The notes beneath the pieces were generated by a model. That model made no database searches. It had not been told where the DNA came from and saw only the letters and a program-made list of their open reading frames with translations. Position numbers and translations under genes: made by a program. From NCBI RefSeq assembly GCF_039830145.1, contig NZ_CP156082.1:2684001-2748000 (forward strand): a stretch of DNA of 64,000 bases, written 5' to 3'. Shown here in pieces: positions 1 through 9,700 of the stretch (positions within the stretch are counted from its first letter, which is position 1; each line of letters opens with the position of its first letter). The stretch is from Croceibacterium sp. TMG7-5b_MA50 (GTDB lineage Bacteria; Pseudomonadota; Alphaproteobacteria; Sphingomonadales; Sphingomonadaceae).

Positions 1-411
1 CATCCGGGCGCGCAGTTCGCGCTGGCGGTGGCATATGATCGGGGTAACGGCGTGCCGGCGGACCGGACGCTCGCCACCGGTTTCTACAAGCAGGCCGCAA
101 TCCAGGGCCATGCTGGCGCGATGGCGGCACTGGGCACGTCGTTCTACACCGGTGACGGGGTGACGCAGGACCACGCCGCAGCGCGCCAGTGGTTTGCGCA
201 GGCGGCAGAGCGGGGCGATGCGGACGGCATGGTCAACCTGGCGGTCATGGCCGCCAGGGGCGAGGGCGGCGATCCCGACCGGGTCGCCGCCTGGCGTCTG
301 CTCCACAGCGCGACCCTGCTGCGCCATCAGCGCGCCCCGCAGGTGCTCGCCGCGCTAGAGGCGCAGATGTCGCCGGACGAACGCCGCGGTGCGGCGGCGA
401 CGCTGAACTGA
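1..411 (+). CDS. Sel1-repeat protein, 3' part (5' end outside window)
   Basis: The reading frame is open from the first base, so the real start lies before the window. A GTG at 28 is only an internal candidate. The 136 visible residues contain Sel1-like (TPR-related) repeats, recognisable by the recurring pattern of alanine/leucine helices joined by G-x-G-V turns, for example near DRGNGV and YTGDGV. They are followed by a short helical tail ending in TLN. Sel1 repeats are alpha-solenoid protein-protein interaction scaffolds, often in exported or regulatory proteins. The partner and role of this one cannot be told from the fragment. It is convergent with the RhaT-type gene, with 17 bases between the stop codons. 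Confidence 0.75.
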   Translation, partial: HPGAQFALAVAYDRGNGVPADRTLATGFYKQAAIQGHAGAMAALGTSFYTGDGVTQDHAAARQWFAQAAERGDADGMVNLAVMAARGEGGDPDRVAAWRLLHSATLLRHQRAPQVLAALEAQMSPDERRGAAATLN

Positions 412-428
412 GCCGCCGCCTGCCGGTT

Positions 429-1514
429 CTACTGCGCCAGGCTGTTGCCGTAGCCGATGATCACCGTCGCCAGCACCAGCAGGCCGACGCCCGTCCAGAC
501 CAGCGCGCGCACACCCGGCGCGGCGTCCTTCCATTCGCGGAAGGCGAAGCCCCACAGCGTGCCGAAGATGATGATCGATGCCATGTGCAGCGTCCAGCTG
601 GAGAAGCCGAGCGCCCCCATCTGGCTCTCGCCCATGGTGTAGAAGAAGAACTGGAAGTACCACAGCGTGCCGCCCAGCGCCGCCAGCAGGTAGTTGCGCA
701 GCAGCGGCGGACGGCCGGGCAGCACGCCTGCGGTACCCGTGCCGGTGGTCCCGGCGCTTGCCCCCACCCACTGCGCGGCGGAACGGTTGCGGCGGATCAG
801 GTGCGCGCACCAGACCGCATTCGTCACCAGCCCGCCGAACATCACCAGGCACAATACCGGCAGCCCGACCCACAGCGGCCCCGTGCCGGCCTGTGCCGAC
901 AGCACGCGCACCGGCTCCCCCGCGGCGAGGCCGAAGGCGAAGCAGGACGACATGATGCCGGAGAAGATCGCCACGGCCAGCCCCTTGCGGAAGTTGAACT
1001 CCGCAATCGCCGCCGCTTTCTGCTCAGCGGAAAGCGAGCTGTCCTTGCGCGCGCCGGCCACCGCCACGGTGATAATGCCCGCCAGCGTGACCAGCAGGCC
1101 CAGCAGCACGATGCGCCCGCTGGCGGTACCCAGCAGCGTGCTGGCGAAGTCGCCTTCCACGATCGGCGGGATCAGCGTGCCGAACACGGTGGAAAGGCCC
1201 AGCACCACGGCCATGCCCAACGACAGGCCCAGATAGCGCATGGTCAGGCCATAGGTCAGCCCGCCGAAGCCCCACAGCAGGCCGAACAGGACGCACAGCA
1301 TCGCGGTGCGATCGGGCGTCGCCGCGATCACGCCCAGCAGGTCTTCGGTCATCAGCCCGGCGAACAGCCACGGGGCGATCAGCCAGGAGAACAGCCCGCC
1401 CGTCAGCCAGAAGATCTCCCAGCTCCATTGCCGGATACCGCGATAGGGCACGTAGAAGGTGGCCGAGGCGAAGCCGCCCAGCCAGTGGTAGATGACGCCA
1501 ACAAGCGGATTCAT
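429..1514 (-). CDS. rhaT: L-rhamnose:proton symporter family permease (RhaT-type)
   Basis: A 361-residue polytopic inner-membrane protein with about ten hydrophobic segments. It matches the RhaT family along its length: an N-terminal GxxxHxxGxxxxAxFYxPxR-like region followed by a WSWE motif, LTMRYLGLSLGMAVVLGL in the middle, and a WYFQFFFYTMGES segment near residue 290. RhaT proteins import L-rhamnose, and sometimes lyxose, with protons. Rhamnose is a backbone sugar of rhamnogalacturonan I, which fits the pectin enzymes elsewhere in the window, but no rhamnose catabolic gene is adjacent. The ATG at 1514 is chosen over an upstream in-frame ATG at 1556 because the family begins at MNPLVG. Specificity for rhamnose over another deoxysugar is inferred. 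Confidence 0.85.
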   Translation of the reverse strand: MNPLVGVIYHWLGGFASATFYVPYRGIRQWSWEIFWLTGGLFSWLIAPWLFAGLMTEDLLGVIAATPDRTAMLCVLFGLLWGFGGLTYGLTMRYLGLSLGMAVVLGLSTVFGTLIPPIVEGDFASTLLGTASGRIVLLGLLVTLAGIITVAVAGARKDSSLSAEQKAAAIAEFNFRKGLAVAIFSGIMSSCFAFGLAAGEPVRVLSAQAGTGPLWVGLPVLCLVMFGGLVTNAVWCAHLIRRNRSAAQWVGASAGTTGTGTAGVLPGRPPLLRNYLLAALGGTLWYFQFFFYTMGESQMGALGFSSWTLHMASIIIFGTLWGFAFREWKDAAPGVRALVWTGVGLLVLATVIIGYGNSLAQ

Positions 1515-1558
1515 GCGTGTCGTACCTCTCGTGTCAGACGAGTGGCACCCACGCACGG

Positions 1559-1589
1559 GACCCCCGTTCCATATTCTGGAACGGGGGTC
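1559..1589. promoter_or_regulatory. perfect 13-bp inverted repeat, terminator or operator
   Basis: The arms GACCCCCGTTCCA and TGGAACGGGGGTC are exact reverse complements around a 5-base loop (TATTC). The element lies between the stop of the alcohol dehydrogenase and the start of the permease, both on the minus strand. No T-run follows on either strand, so it is either a terminator without a U-tract or a regulatory hairpin or operator in the permease leader, 45 bases before its start codon. Confidence 0.6.
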
Positions 1590-1627
1590 TAATTCGTGAA
1601 AATCGGGCCGTCAATCGGCCTCGGCCA

Positions 1628-2815
1628 TCAGGTGGCGGGCTGCATTCCCGGCTTCAGCACCACCTTGGTCCAGGTGTCCTGCTCCTCCTTGAAGTGCTTG
1701 TAGCCGTCGGGCGCCTGTTCCAGCGGCAGGCGGTGGCTGATGAGGAAGGTGGTGTCGAGCTTGCCCTCCTCGATCATCTTCAGCAGCTTGCCGGTGTATT
1801 TCTGCACATGGGTCTGCCCGGTGCGCAGCTGCACGCCCTTTTCCATCATGGCGCCCAGCGGGAACTTGTCGGTCATCCCGCCATAGACGCCGGGGATCGA
1901 CACCTTGCCGCCGAACCGGACGGACAGCAGCGCCTGCTTCAGCGCGGATGCCCGGTCCGCGCCGAAGCCGACCTTCTGCTTCACGACGTCCAGCATGTTG
2001 TCGATGGCAAAGCCATGCGCCTCCATGCCGACGGCATCGATCACCACGTCGACGCCGATCCCGCCGCTCATCTCCATCAATGCGGCGCGCACATCCGTTT
2101 CGCGAAAGTTGATGGTGGTGGCGCCCAGCTTGCGCGCCAGTTCCAGCCGGTGTGGGTAATGGTCGATGGCGATCACCTGCGCCGCGCCCATCACGATGGC
2201 CGACTGGATGGCGAACAGGCCGACCGGCCCGCAGCCCCATACCGCCACGGTGTCGTCGGGCTGGATGTCGGCATTGTCCGCCGCCATCCACCCCGTCGGC
2301 AGGATGTCCGACAGGAACAGCACGGTGTCATCGTCCAGGTGGTCGGGCACGACCACCGGGCCGACATCGCTGAACGGCACGCGGACATATTCCGCCTGTC
2401 CGCCCGAATATCCGCCGGTCAGGTGGGAATAGCCGAACAGCCCGGCCATCGGCTGGCCGTACAGGGTTTCGGACATGTCCTGCTTTTCGGCCGGGTTGCT
2501 GTTCTCGCAGGCGGAATATTGCTGCACCTTGCAGTGGAAGCAGCCGCCGCACGAGATGGTGAAGGGCACCACCACGCGCTGCCCCTTCTTCAGGGTGCTG
2601 GCGGATCCGGTCTCCACCACCTCGCCCATGAATTCGTGGCCCAGGATGTCGCCCGGCTGCAGCGACGGGATCACGCCGTCATACAGGTGCAGGTCCGATC
2701 CGCAGATGGCGGTGCTCGTCACCTTGATGATCGCATCGCGCGGATTGACGATCTCGGGATCGGGTACGGAGTCCACGCGCACGTCATGCGTGCCGTGCCA
2801 GGTCAGTGCGCGCAT
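1628..2815 (-). CDS. zinc-dependent alcohol dehydrogenase, formaldehyde-dehydrogenase-like (MDR family)
   Basis: A 395-residue medium-chain dehydrogenase. The catalytic zinc cysteine is in AICGSDLH near residue 39. The structural-zinc lobe CGGCFHC followed by a fourth cysteine is near residues 95-110. The Rossmann glycine motif is GCGPVG near residue 190. The proximal HxE is in GHEFMGEV. The overall pattern resembles the formaldehyde-dehydrogenase-like branch that lacks glutathione dependence. Its substrate is unknown. The start ATG at 2815 shares one base with the stop of the upstream SRPBCC gene (TGATG), which suggests translational coupling. Long upstream in-frame extension is excluded because it would read through that gene. 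Confidence 0.85.
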   Translation of the reverse strand: MRALTWHGTHDVRVDSVPDPEIVNPRDAIIKVTSTAICGSDLHLYDGVIPSLQPGDILGHEFMGEVVETGSASTLKKGQRVVVPFTISCGGCFHCKVQQYSACENSNPAEKQDMSETLYGQPMAGLFGYSHLTGGYSGGQAEYVRVPFSDVGPVVVPDHLDDDTVLFLSDILPTGWMAADNADIQPDDTVAVWGCGPVGLFAIQSAIVMGAAQVIAIDHYPHRLELARKLGATTINFRETDVRAALMEMSGGIGVDVVIDAVGMEAHGFAIDNMLDVVKQKVGFGADRASALKQALLSVRFGGKVSIPGVYGGMTDKFPLGAMMEKGVQLRTGQTHVQKYTGKLLKMIEEGKLDTTFLISHRLPLEQAPDGYKHFKEEQDTWTKVVLKPGMQPAT

Positions 2816-3465
2816 CAGGCGGCCTCCTCTTCCATCTTGGCGGCGCGCGTCTGGTCCTTGCGCCGCGCGCTGGTGGCGATCTCGCCGGTTTCCATGAACA
2901 TCTTCAACCGCTTCAGGTCGTGGCGAGCCTGCACCGCCGGCTCGCGCCCGGCGATCTTTGCCACCATGCGGCCGAGTTCGCCCAGCGGGGGCGCATAATC
3001 GATCACCAGCGTCACCCGCGTACCGCGTTCCCCCGGCGCATCGGCGAAGGTAACGCGGCCATGTGTGGTGATCTGCGATCCTTCGACGGACCGCCAGGCG
3101 ATCACCTCGCCCGCCCGATCCTCGGTCACCTCGGTCTCGACCTCCACGGTCCCGCCACCGGGTGCCCGGATCGTCCACACGGTGCGCTCGCCCCTCACCT
3201 GGATGGCAGTGACGTTCTCCATCACGCCCACCAAGTTGGGGAAGTTCCGCCAGAAGTCGTAGAGCTCCTGCCGCCCCTTGCGGATCGTCACGGTGCGTCC
3301 GGCTACATCGCTGCCGGTCCGCCGCGCGGAATAGCCGGGCGCGTCGTCGCCATCATTGCCGCTGCTGCGCCGGGTCGCCAGATAGCCCAGCGCGGCGGTG
3401 CCAAGGGCCAGGCCGACCGCGGCCGCCTTGCCCAATGTCGCCAATCCTTCATCCTGTCCTGCCAC
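2815..3465 (-). CDS. SRPBCC (START/cyclase-dehydrase) family membrane-anchored protein
   Basis: A 216-residue protein starting with GTG. The N-terminus has one hydrophobic, alanine/glycine-rich helix (residues about 8-28). A linker leads to a helix-grip SRPBCC domain from about residue 55 (TVTIRKGRQELYDFWRNFPN, then alternating beta strands ending in the long C-terminal helix around PAVQARHDLKRLKMFMETGE). Such domains bind hydrophobic ligands. The last 20 residues are charged (KxDQTRAAKMEEE). It forms a coupled two-gene unit with the downstream alcohol dehydrogenase, so a role in presenting or sensing a hydrophobic substrate is possible but unproven. Confidence 0.8.
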   Translation of the reverse strand: MAGQDEGLATLGKAAAVGLALGTAALGYLATRRSSGNDGDDAPGYSARRTGSDVAGRTVTIRKGRQELYDFWRNFPNLVGVMENVTAIQVRGERTVWTIRAPGGGTVEVETEVTEDRAGEVIAWRSVEGSQITTHGRVTFADAPGERGTRVTLVIDYAPPLGELGRMVAKIAGREPAVQARHDLKRLKMFMETGEIATSARRKDQTRAAKMEEEAA

Positions 3466-3588
3466 GCTGCGCCTCCTCGTGCTTGCGGGTGGGTGTTGGC
3501 AGGGGAAGGACCGGGCCGGGTGGGAGGTTCCCGACCTGATATGGCTTAAACACTTGTTACATTAGCACATCCTGACGGGCGCTGGCCC

Positions 3589-4080
3589 TCACCCCTCGGC
3601 GATGCGCGCCGCGATCAACGCCGCCAGCGCCTCGAACCCCTGCCGGTCGCCGTCGGTGAAGCGTGCGGGTGTCGGGCTGTCGAGATCGATCACGGCGATC
3701 ACCACCCCGTCATGCAGCACCGGCACCACCAGCTCGCTGCGGCTGGCGGCGTCGCAGGCGATGTGCCCGGGGAAGGCATGGACATCGTCCACCAACTGGC
3801 TCTCGCCCGTCCCGGCGGCGGCCCCGCACACGCCCCGGCCCAGCGGGATGCGGATGCAGGCGGGCCGGCCGCAGAACGGTCCCAGCACCAGCGTGTCGCC
3901 TTGCCGGCGGTAGAAGCCCGCCCAGTTCAGGTCCGGCACCAATTGCCAGATCAGGGCGGCTAGATTGGCCATGTTGGCGACCGGATCGGGCTCGCCCGCG
4001 GTCAGCGCATCGGCCGCCTCCTGCAATTCGGCATGGAAGGCGGGCGATCCGGCGGGGTGGGCGATGGCATAGTCGAACAT
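3589..4080 (-). CDS. msrC: free methionine-(R)-sulfoxide reductase (GAF domain, fRMsr)
   Basis: A 163-residue single GAF-domain protein that should reduce free L-methionine-R-sulfoxide with thioredoxin as electron donor in the cytoplasm. The family cysteines are visible: FCGRPAC, GRGVCG and HIACD, followed by S-x-SELVVP and IDLDSP. The length is normal for the family. The ATG at 4080 is preferred over one at 4107 because family members begin a few residues before the YAIA helix. It is divergent from the sugar dehydrogenase at 4143, and the 62-base gap must hold both promoters. MsrB at 61500 is the protein-bound counterpart. Confidence 0.88.
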   Translation of the reverse strand: MFDYAIAHPAGSPAFHAELQEAADALTAGEPDPVANMANLAALIWQLVPDLNWAGFYRRQGDTLVLGPFCGRPACIRIPLGRGVCGAAAGTGESQLVDDVHAFPGHIACDAASRSELVVPVLHDGVVIAVIDLDSPTPARFTDGDRQGFEALAALIAARIAEG

Positions 4081-4142
4081 GGCCGTGCATCTAGGCGCTG
4101 ATCCCATTGCCGGAAAGTGGCGCGCCGCCTATTCATGCGGGC

Positions 4143-5624
4143 ATGAGAACTCGCACGAAGATCGGCCTCGCCGTCCTGATCGTCATCCTGCTGCTGGGCG
4201 CCCTCGCCTGGTGGCTGACGCGCGGCGATCGCGCCGAACTGCCGCTGGATCAGGTGACCGGCACCGATCCGGTGATCGCGCAACCCGACGCGCAGACCTT
4301 CCCCACGGTCGGCGTCGCCAAGCCGATCGGCTGGGACGGCAATGCCGCGCCGACGCCCGCGCCGGGCCTCGTCGTCAACCGCTTCGCCGAAGGGCTGGAC
4401 CACCCGCGCATCCTCTACACCCTGCCCAATGGCGACGTGCTGGTGGCGCAGGCCAACCGCCCGGAAAACGATCCGGCGGCGGAGGAATCGCCGGGGCTGA
4501 TCGAACGGGTCACCGGCTGGGTGCAGGGCCTGCTGTTCCGCCGCGCCGGCGCCGCGGTGCCGTCGCCCAATTCGCTGGTGCTGCTGCGCGATGCTGATGC
4601 CAACGGCATGGCGGAGGAACGCCACCTGCTGCGCGACGACCTCAACAGCCCGGGCGGCATGGTCTGGCGCGACGGCCACCTCTACGTCGCCAACACCGAT
4701 GCCGTGCTCCGCTACGACTACCAGCTGGGGCAGGATGTCGTCACGGGGGAGCCGGTGAAGCTGATGTCCCTGCCGGGCGGCGGCAATCACTGGATGCGCA
4801 ACATCGTCCTGAACGATGACGGCACGCGCCTCTACGTCACGGTCGGCTCCGCCTCCAATATTGGCGAAAAGGGCATGGAGATCGAGGAAGGCCGCGCCGC
4901 CATTCACGAACTCAACCTGCAGAACGGGCAGACGCGCATCTACGCCGCGGGCCTGCGCAACGCCAATGGGCTCGACTGGAACCCGTGGAGCGGGGAATTG
5001 TGGACCACCGTGAACGAGCGGGATATGCTCGGCAGCGACCTTGTGCCCGACTACCTCACCAACGTGCCGGTCGGGGCCAATTACGGCTGGCCCTGGGTCT
5101 ATTGGGACGAGGTGATCGACGAGCGGGTGAAGGCGCCCATGCCGCAATACCTGACCGAATATACCCGCACGCCCGAATACGCGCTGGGGCCGCACGTCGC
5201 GGCGCTCGGCCTCGCCTTCACGCAGGAAGGCGCGCGCATGGGGCCGCGCTTCAGCCACGGCGCCTTTATCGCCCGCCACGGCTCATGGAACCGCAAGCCG
5301 CTGGTCGGCTATGACGTGGTTTATGTGGCGTTCGATGATCGCGGCAATCCCGTGGGCAAGCCGCAGCCGGTGCTGCAGCCGTTCCTGGCCGATCAGGACA
5401 CGACCCGCGGCCGGCCCACCTGGGTGACGTGGGACCGGACGGGCGGCCTGCTGGTCAGCGACGATACCGCCAACATCATCTGGCGCGTCATCGCGCCGAA
5501 CGCGCCGCCGGCGCCCGCGGCTCAGCGTTTGCGCAACGCCTCGCTGCCGCCGGTGCGCGAACTGACCGGCGATCCGCGCCGCGCGTTCGAGAACCCGCCG
5601 GCCGACATCCAGCCGACGATGTAG
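4143..5624 (+). CDS. PQQ-dependent sugar (sorbosone-type) dehydrogenase family, membrane-anchored
   Basis: A 493-residue protein with one N-terminal membrane helix (residues about 6-24, LAVLIVILLLGALAWWL), which would tether a periplasmic domain. The rest is a six-bladed beta-propeller of the soluble glucose/sorbosone dehydrogenase type. Recognisable elements are the repeated NRFAEGLDHPR, LLRDDLNSPGGMVW, RNANGLDWNPWSGELW, GANYGWPWVYW and HGSWNRKPLVGY segments. Family members oxidise aldoses or aldonic derivatives using PQQ and pass electrons to the respiratory chain. No PQQ biosynthesis gene is nearby. ATG 4143 is chosen because the upstream in-frame codons add a non-conserved stretch before the anchor. 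It ends four bases from the convergent LacI gene. Confidence 0.75.
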   Translation: MRTRTKIGLAVLIVILLLGALAWWLTRGDRAELPLDQVTGTDPVIAQPDAQTFPTVGVAKPIGWDGNAAPTPAPGLVVNRFAEGLDHPRILYTLPNGDVLVAQANRPENDPAAEESPGLIERVTGWVQGLLFRRAGAAVPSPNSLVLLRDADANGMAEERHLLRDDLNSPGGMVWRDGHLYVANTDAVLRYDYQLGQDVVTGEPVKLMSLPGGGNHWMRNIVLNDDGTRLYVTVGSASNIGEKGMEIEEGRAAIHELNLQNGQTRIYAAGLRNANGLDWNPWSGELWTTVNERDMLGSDLVPDYLTNVPVGANYGWPWVYWDEVIDERVKAPMPQYLTEYTRTPEYALGPHVAALGLAFTQEGARMGPRFSHGAFIARHGSWNRKPLVGYDVVYVAFDDRGNPVGKPQPVLQPFLADQDTTRGRPTWVTWDRTGGLLVSDDTANIIWRVIAPNAPPAPAAQRLRNASLPPVRELTGDPRRAFENPPADIQPTM

Positions 5625-5628
5625 GCCG

Positions 5629-6654
5629 TCAGCGGCGCGGCGCGACCGACTCGCGCTGCACCAGCTCGAACGGCAGGATGGCGTGCGGCGCGGGCGTGTC
5701 CGGCCCGGTGCCGGCGATCTCCTGCAGCAGCAGGGCGAAGGCGTGCCGTGTCAGGTCGCGGGTGGGCGAGCGCACGGTGGTCAGCGCCGGCCAGACTGCG
5801 GTGGCGAGCACGTTGTCGTCGAACCCCGCGACCGACAGCTCGCCCGGCACATCCAGGCCCAGCCGGTGCGCCACGGCCAGCGTCGCGGCGGCCATGTCGT
5901 CATTGCTGGCGAACACCGCGCTGGGCGGCGTGGCCGCTTCCAGCAGGGTTTCCGCCGCGGCCAGTCCGGACTGGTAGGTGTAACGGCCGTCCGCCACGAT
6001 CGCCGCTTCCGCGCCGGCCTCCGCCATCGCTTCACGGAAACCCTCCAGCCGCAGCTTGCTGCTGGCATGGTCGGGATGGCCGGTGATGAAGCCGATGCGC
6101 CGATGACCCAGTTCCAGCAGGTGCCGCGTCATCGCCCCGGCGGCGGCATGATCGTCGATCCCGACGGAGGTGATGGTCGGGTCGTGTCGCATCGATCCGA
6201 TTGCGACGATGGCCATGCCCTGCGCGCGCAGTAATGCGACCAGCGCCGGATCGTCCGCCAGCGGCGGCGCCAGCAGCACGCCGCGCACCCCGCGCGCGAC
6301 CAGCTCCTCCGCCACCGCGCCGTCCTGCGCCGGCGAGGGAATCTGCCGCACCACCAGGTTGGCGTAGGTTTCGGCCGACCGGTCCAGCAGGTGCAGCAGC
6401 AATTCGCCCAGCGTGCCGGGATTGGGATGGCGGTGCAGCAGCGCGATGCGCGGCGGCTCTCCCGCGGTCAGCGCCCGCGCCAGCGCGTTGGGGGTGAAGT
6501 TCAGCGTTGCCATCGCCTGCTCCACCGCCCGGCGCGTCTCCGGCTTGACGGAGCGGTAGCCGTTCACCACCCGGCTGACCGTCATGTGCGACACGCCGGC
6601 AAGCTGGGCGACATCCTGCATGGTAGCGCTGCGCACGCTTTTCACCTCGTCCAT
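5629..6654 (-). CDS. LacI-family transcriptional regulator
   Basis: A 341-residue DNA-binding repressor or activator. An N-terminal helix-turn-helix (TMQDVAQLAGVSHMTVSRVV) and hinge helix (NALARAL) are followed by a periplasmic-binding-protein-like effector domain that ends in the FDDN and PALTTVRSP motifs usual for the family. The ATG at 6654 has a good Shine-Dalgarno (AAGGGGAG) six bases upstream. The gene is divergent from the TonB-dependent receptor at 6795. The shared gap holds a palindrome (6734-6747) of LacI type, so it probably controls that receptor, and perhaps itself, in response to a sugar. The effector is unknown. Confidence 0.9.
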   Translation of the reverse strand: MDEVKSVRSATMQDVAQLAGVSHMTVSRVVNGYRSVKPETRRAVEQAMATLNFTPNALARALTAGEPPRIALLHRHPNPGTLGELLLHLLDRSAETYANLVVRQIPSPAQDGAVAEELVARGVRGVLLAPPLADDPALVALLRAQGMAIVAIGSMRHDPTITSVGIDDHAAAGAMTRHLLELGHRRIGFITGHPDHASSKLRLEGFREAMAEAGAEAAIVADGRYTYQSGLAAAETLLEAATPPSAVFASNDDMAAATLAVAHRLGLDVPGELSVAGFDDNVLATAVWPALTTVRSPTRDLTRHAFALLLQEIAGTGPDTPAPHAILPFELVQRESVAPRR

Positions 6655-6733
6655 CCCGCTCCCCTTCGTCCCTGACGCGTAGCAACCAGTGCGCTTGGGC
6701 GGAAGTGTCGCCAAGGTGATTGCATGCCGTCGA

Positions 6734-6747
6734 TGTTCACGCTAACA
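6734..6747. promoter_or_regulatory. putative LacI-type operator
   Basis: TGTTCACGCTAACA has the arms TGTT/AACA around a central CG, the layout of LacI-family operators. It sits in the divergent gap between the LacI gene and the TonB receptor, 48 bases before the receptor start codon. An outer GAACA repeat follows directly. Binding by the adjacent LacI protein is an inference from position. Confidence 0.55.
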
Positions 6748-6794
6748 CGAACAGTGACCGGCTACCAACAAAGTCGGCGCCCAGGAGAGGTATC

Positions 6795-9700
6795 ATGCAC
6801 ACCACGCCCATCGTGAGCCGGGCTGCCGCCCTTGTCGCCACCCTGCTGGCCGGCGCCGCCTGGCCCGCCTTCGCGCAGACCGCGCCCGCCCCGTCCGCCT
6901 CCGCCAGCAGCACCACGCAGGTGCCGCCGCAGCCCGAGGCGGCACGCGGCGCCGGCCAGACCGCGCCGACGCAGATCGACGATGCCGCCGGCCCGCCGGC
7001 CGACCCGTCCGCCACCGGCAATAACGAGATCGTCGTCACCGGCTTCCGCGCCAGCCTTGAAAGCCAGACCGCGGCGAAGCGCGACTCGATCGGCTTCACC
7101 GACACCATCTTCGCGGAAGATATCGGCAAGTTCCCCGACACCAACATCGCCGAATCGGTGAACCGCATCCCCGGCGTCACCATCGCGCGCGAGGTGACGG
7201 GCGAGGGGACCAGCGTCGCCATCCGCGGCCTCGGCACCAATTTCACCCGCGTGCTGCTGAACGGCGCTCCCGTGGCGGTCGCCTCCGTCCGGTTCGACGC
7301 GCAGAGCACCAATCGCGAGGTCGATCTGGACCTGCTGCCGACGGAGCTGTTCACCCAGCTGACCGTCAGCAAATCCCCCCTCGCCAGCCAGGTGGAAGGC
7401 GGCGCAGCGGGCACGGTGAACCTGCGCTCCGCCCGGCCGTTCGACAATCCGCGCCCCTATGTCAGCTACGGTCTGCAAGGGTCCAAGAACAGCCAGGCGG
7501 ACAAGTGGGGCTACCGCGCCTACGCCATCGGCAGCGCGACATTCGGCGATTTCGGCATCCTGCTGGGCGGCACCGCGGTGCGCAACCAGTTCCAGGTCGA
7601 AGGGTACGAGACGATCGGCTGGACCAACGCCAACCTGTCCGCCGCCCAGCGCACCGGCGCCACGCGCAACAACACCGGCGGCGGCAATTACACGATCCCC
7701 GCCACCGTGCCCGCCAATGCCGGCGCGGGCCTGACCACCGGCACGGTGATCGATGAGGCATTCCTGCTGGCGAACAATCCCGGCGCCAATATCGCGCAGC
7801 TCGACAACGGCATCATCCCGCGCCTCAGCCGCCCCCGGTTCGAGGAAGGCTACCGCCAGCGCTACAATGCCATCGGCAGCCTGGAATGGCGCCCCAGCGA
7901 TGCGCTGCACTTCTACCTCGACGGCCTGTATTCCGAACGCAAGACGGAGTTCGAGCGGGGGTCGATGAACTGGGTCGGCCGCAACGGCGCGGTGATCCCG
8001 CTCAACACTACCTACGACCGCGACGATTGCAATGCCGGCTGCGTGGTCACCGGCGGCACCTTCGCCAATGCGCAGTTCTTCCTGGAATACCGCCCCTACC
8101 TGGACGAGGTCGACTTCTGGGGCATCAATCCCGGCCTCGATTTCCAGGTGAACGACTGGATCAAGGGCGACTTCCAGCTGAACTGGACGGAAAGCAATTT
8201 CCGCCGCGAAAGCCCCACCGTGCTGGTCATCACCCCCGCGGGCAGCGGCATCGTCGTCGACTACACCAATGATGGCGGCATCCCGCAGGTGGAATCGAAC
8301 ATCGACCTGAACGATCCCGCCCGCTTCGGCTGGGCCGGCGGCGGGCGCGTGAACCTGAATGGGGAGGAACGCTTCACCCGCACCAAGGGCGTGCGCGGCA
8401 GCCTGCTGTTCGGGGACGAGACGCGCTTCAGCGTGCGCACCGGCGGCGCCTATGACGACGTGCAGCGCCGCATCCGCCCGTTCGACAACACGCCGCCATG
8501 GCAGAACCTGATCTGCGGCAACGGCCCCAGCATCGACCTGCCCGGCCCCAACCGGCAGCCGCCGTGCGACGGCGCCAATGTCGTGGGCACGCAGGTGCCC
8601 GGCACGCCGATCGCGCCCGGCTACCCGTCCTACCCCGCCTATGGCACCGCCTATTCCGCGGGCTTCGCCCCGCTGCAATGGAACGGCTCCGCCATCCCCA
8701 CAGCGGCTGTGCCCGGTTACCTGCGGCCGGGCGACAACGGCTTCATCACCGTCGACTGGAACCGGTTCAAGGCCGACACCAATTACGACGAGCTGCTGGC
8801 CGGCGCATCGGAGACGGGCGCGGGCAGCAGCGGCGCAGCCGGCGGCCTGATCCGCGAAAAGGTGCTGGGCCTGTTCGTCGAAGGGAACGGTATCTTCGAT
8901 ATCGACGACAACAAGACGCTGCGGCTGAACGGCGGCGTCCGCTACGTCCGCACCGATCAGGAGGTCAGCGGCCGCATCACCGGCACCGATCCGCGCAACA
9001 TCCGCGGGCCGCTGGTGTGTCCGGGCGCCAGCCCCGCCTTCACGCTGGACGGCTCATGCTACCCCACGGTGGTGACGTTCCTTGATTCCGATCGCCGCTA
9101 CACCAACTGGCTGCCGTCGCTCAGCGCGGCGCTCTCCTTCGGGGACGAGGCGGTGCTGCGCGCCTCCGTCTCCCGCTCCCTGACCCGGCCCGATCCCAAC
9201 CAGTTGCTGCCCGGCGCGAACTTCACTTCGCCCTCCGCCGACATCGGCACGGTCGGCAACGGCGCGCTGGACCCGTACCTGTCCGACAACATCGACCTGG
9301 GCTTCGAATACTACACCGGTGGGGAGGGCGTGATCGCGGTCGCCGCCTTCCGCAAGTCGATCACCGGCTTCACCGTCAACCAGAACAGCGAGGTGCCGCT
9401 GTCCTTCCTGGCGCCGTATGGCATCACCTTCGGCACGCTGACGCAGCAGCAGCAATTGGCGCTGACGCAGCGGGCACCGGGCGTTGCGCCGGAAAACATC
9501 CCGATCGTCATCACGCAGCAGGTCAATTCGGACGGCAAGCTGATCGTGAACGGGCTGGAATTCCAGCTGACCCAGCCGCTCGATTTCGCGACCGAATGGG
9601 CCGGAATCACCGGCTTCGGCTTCCAAGGCAACCTGACGATCATCGACCAGGACGGGCAGGGCACCGGCGCGCCGGCGGTGGCGCTGGGCGTCGCGCCGAC

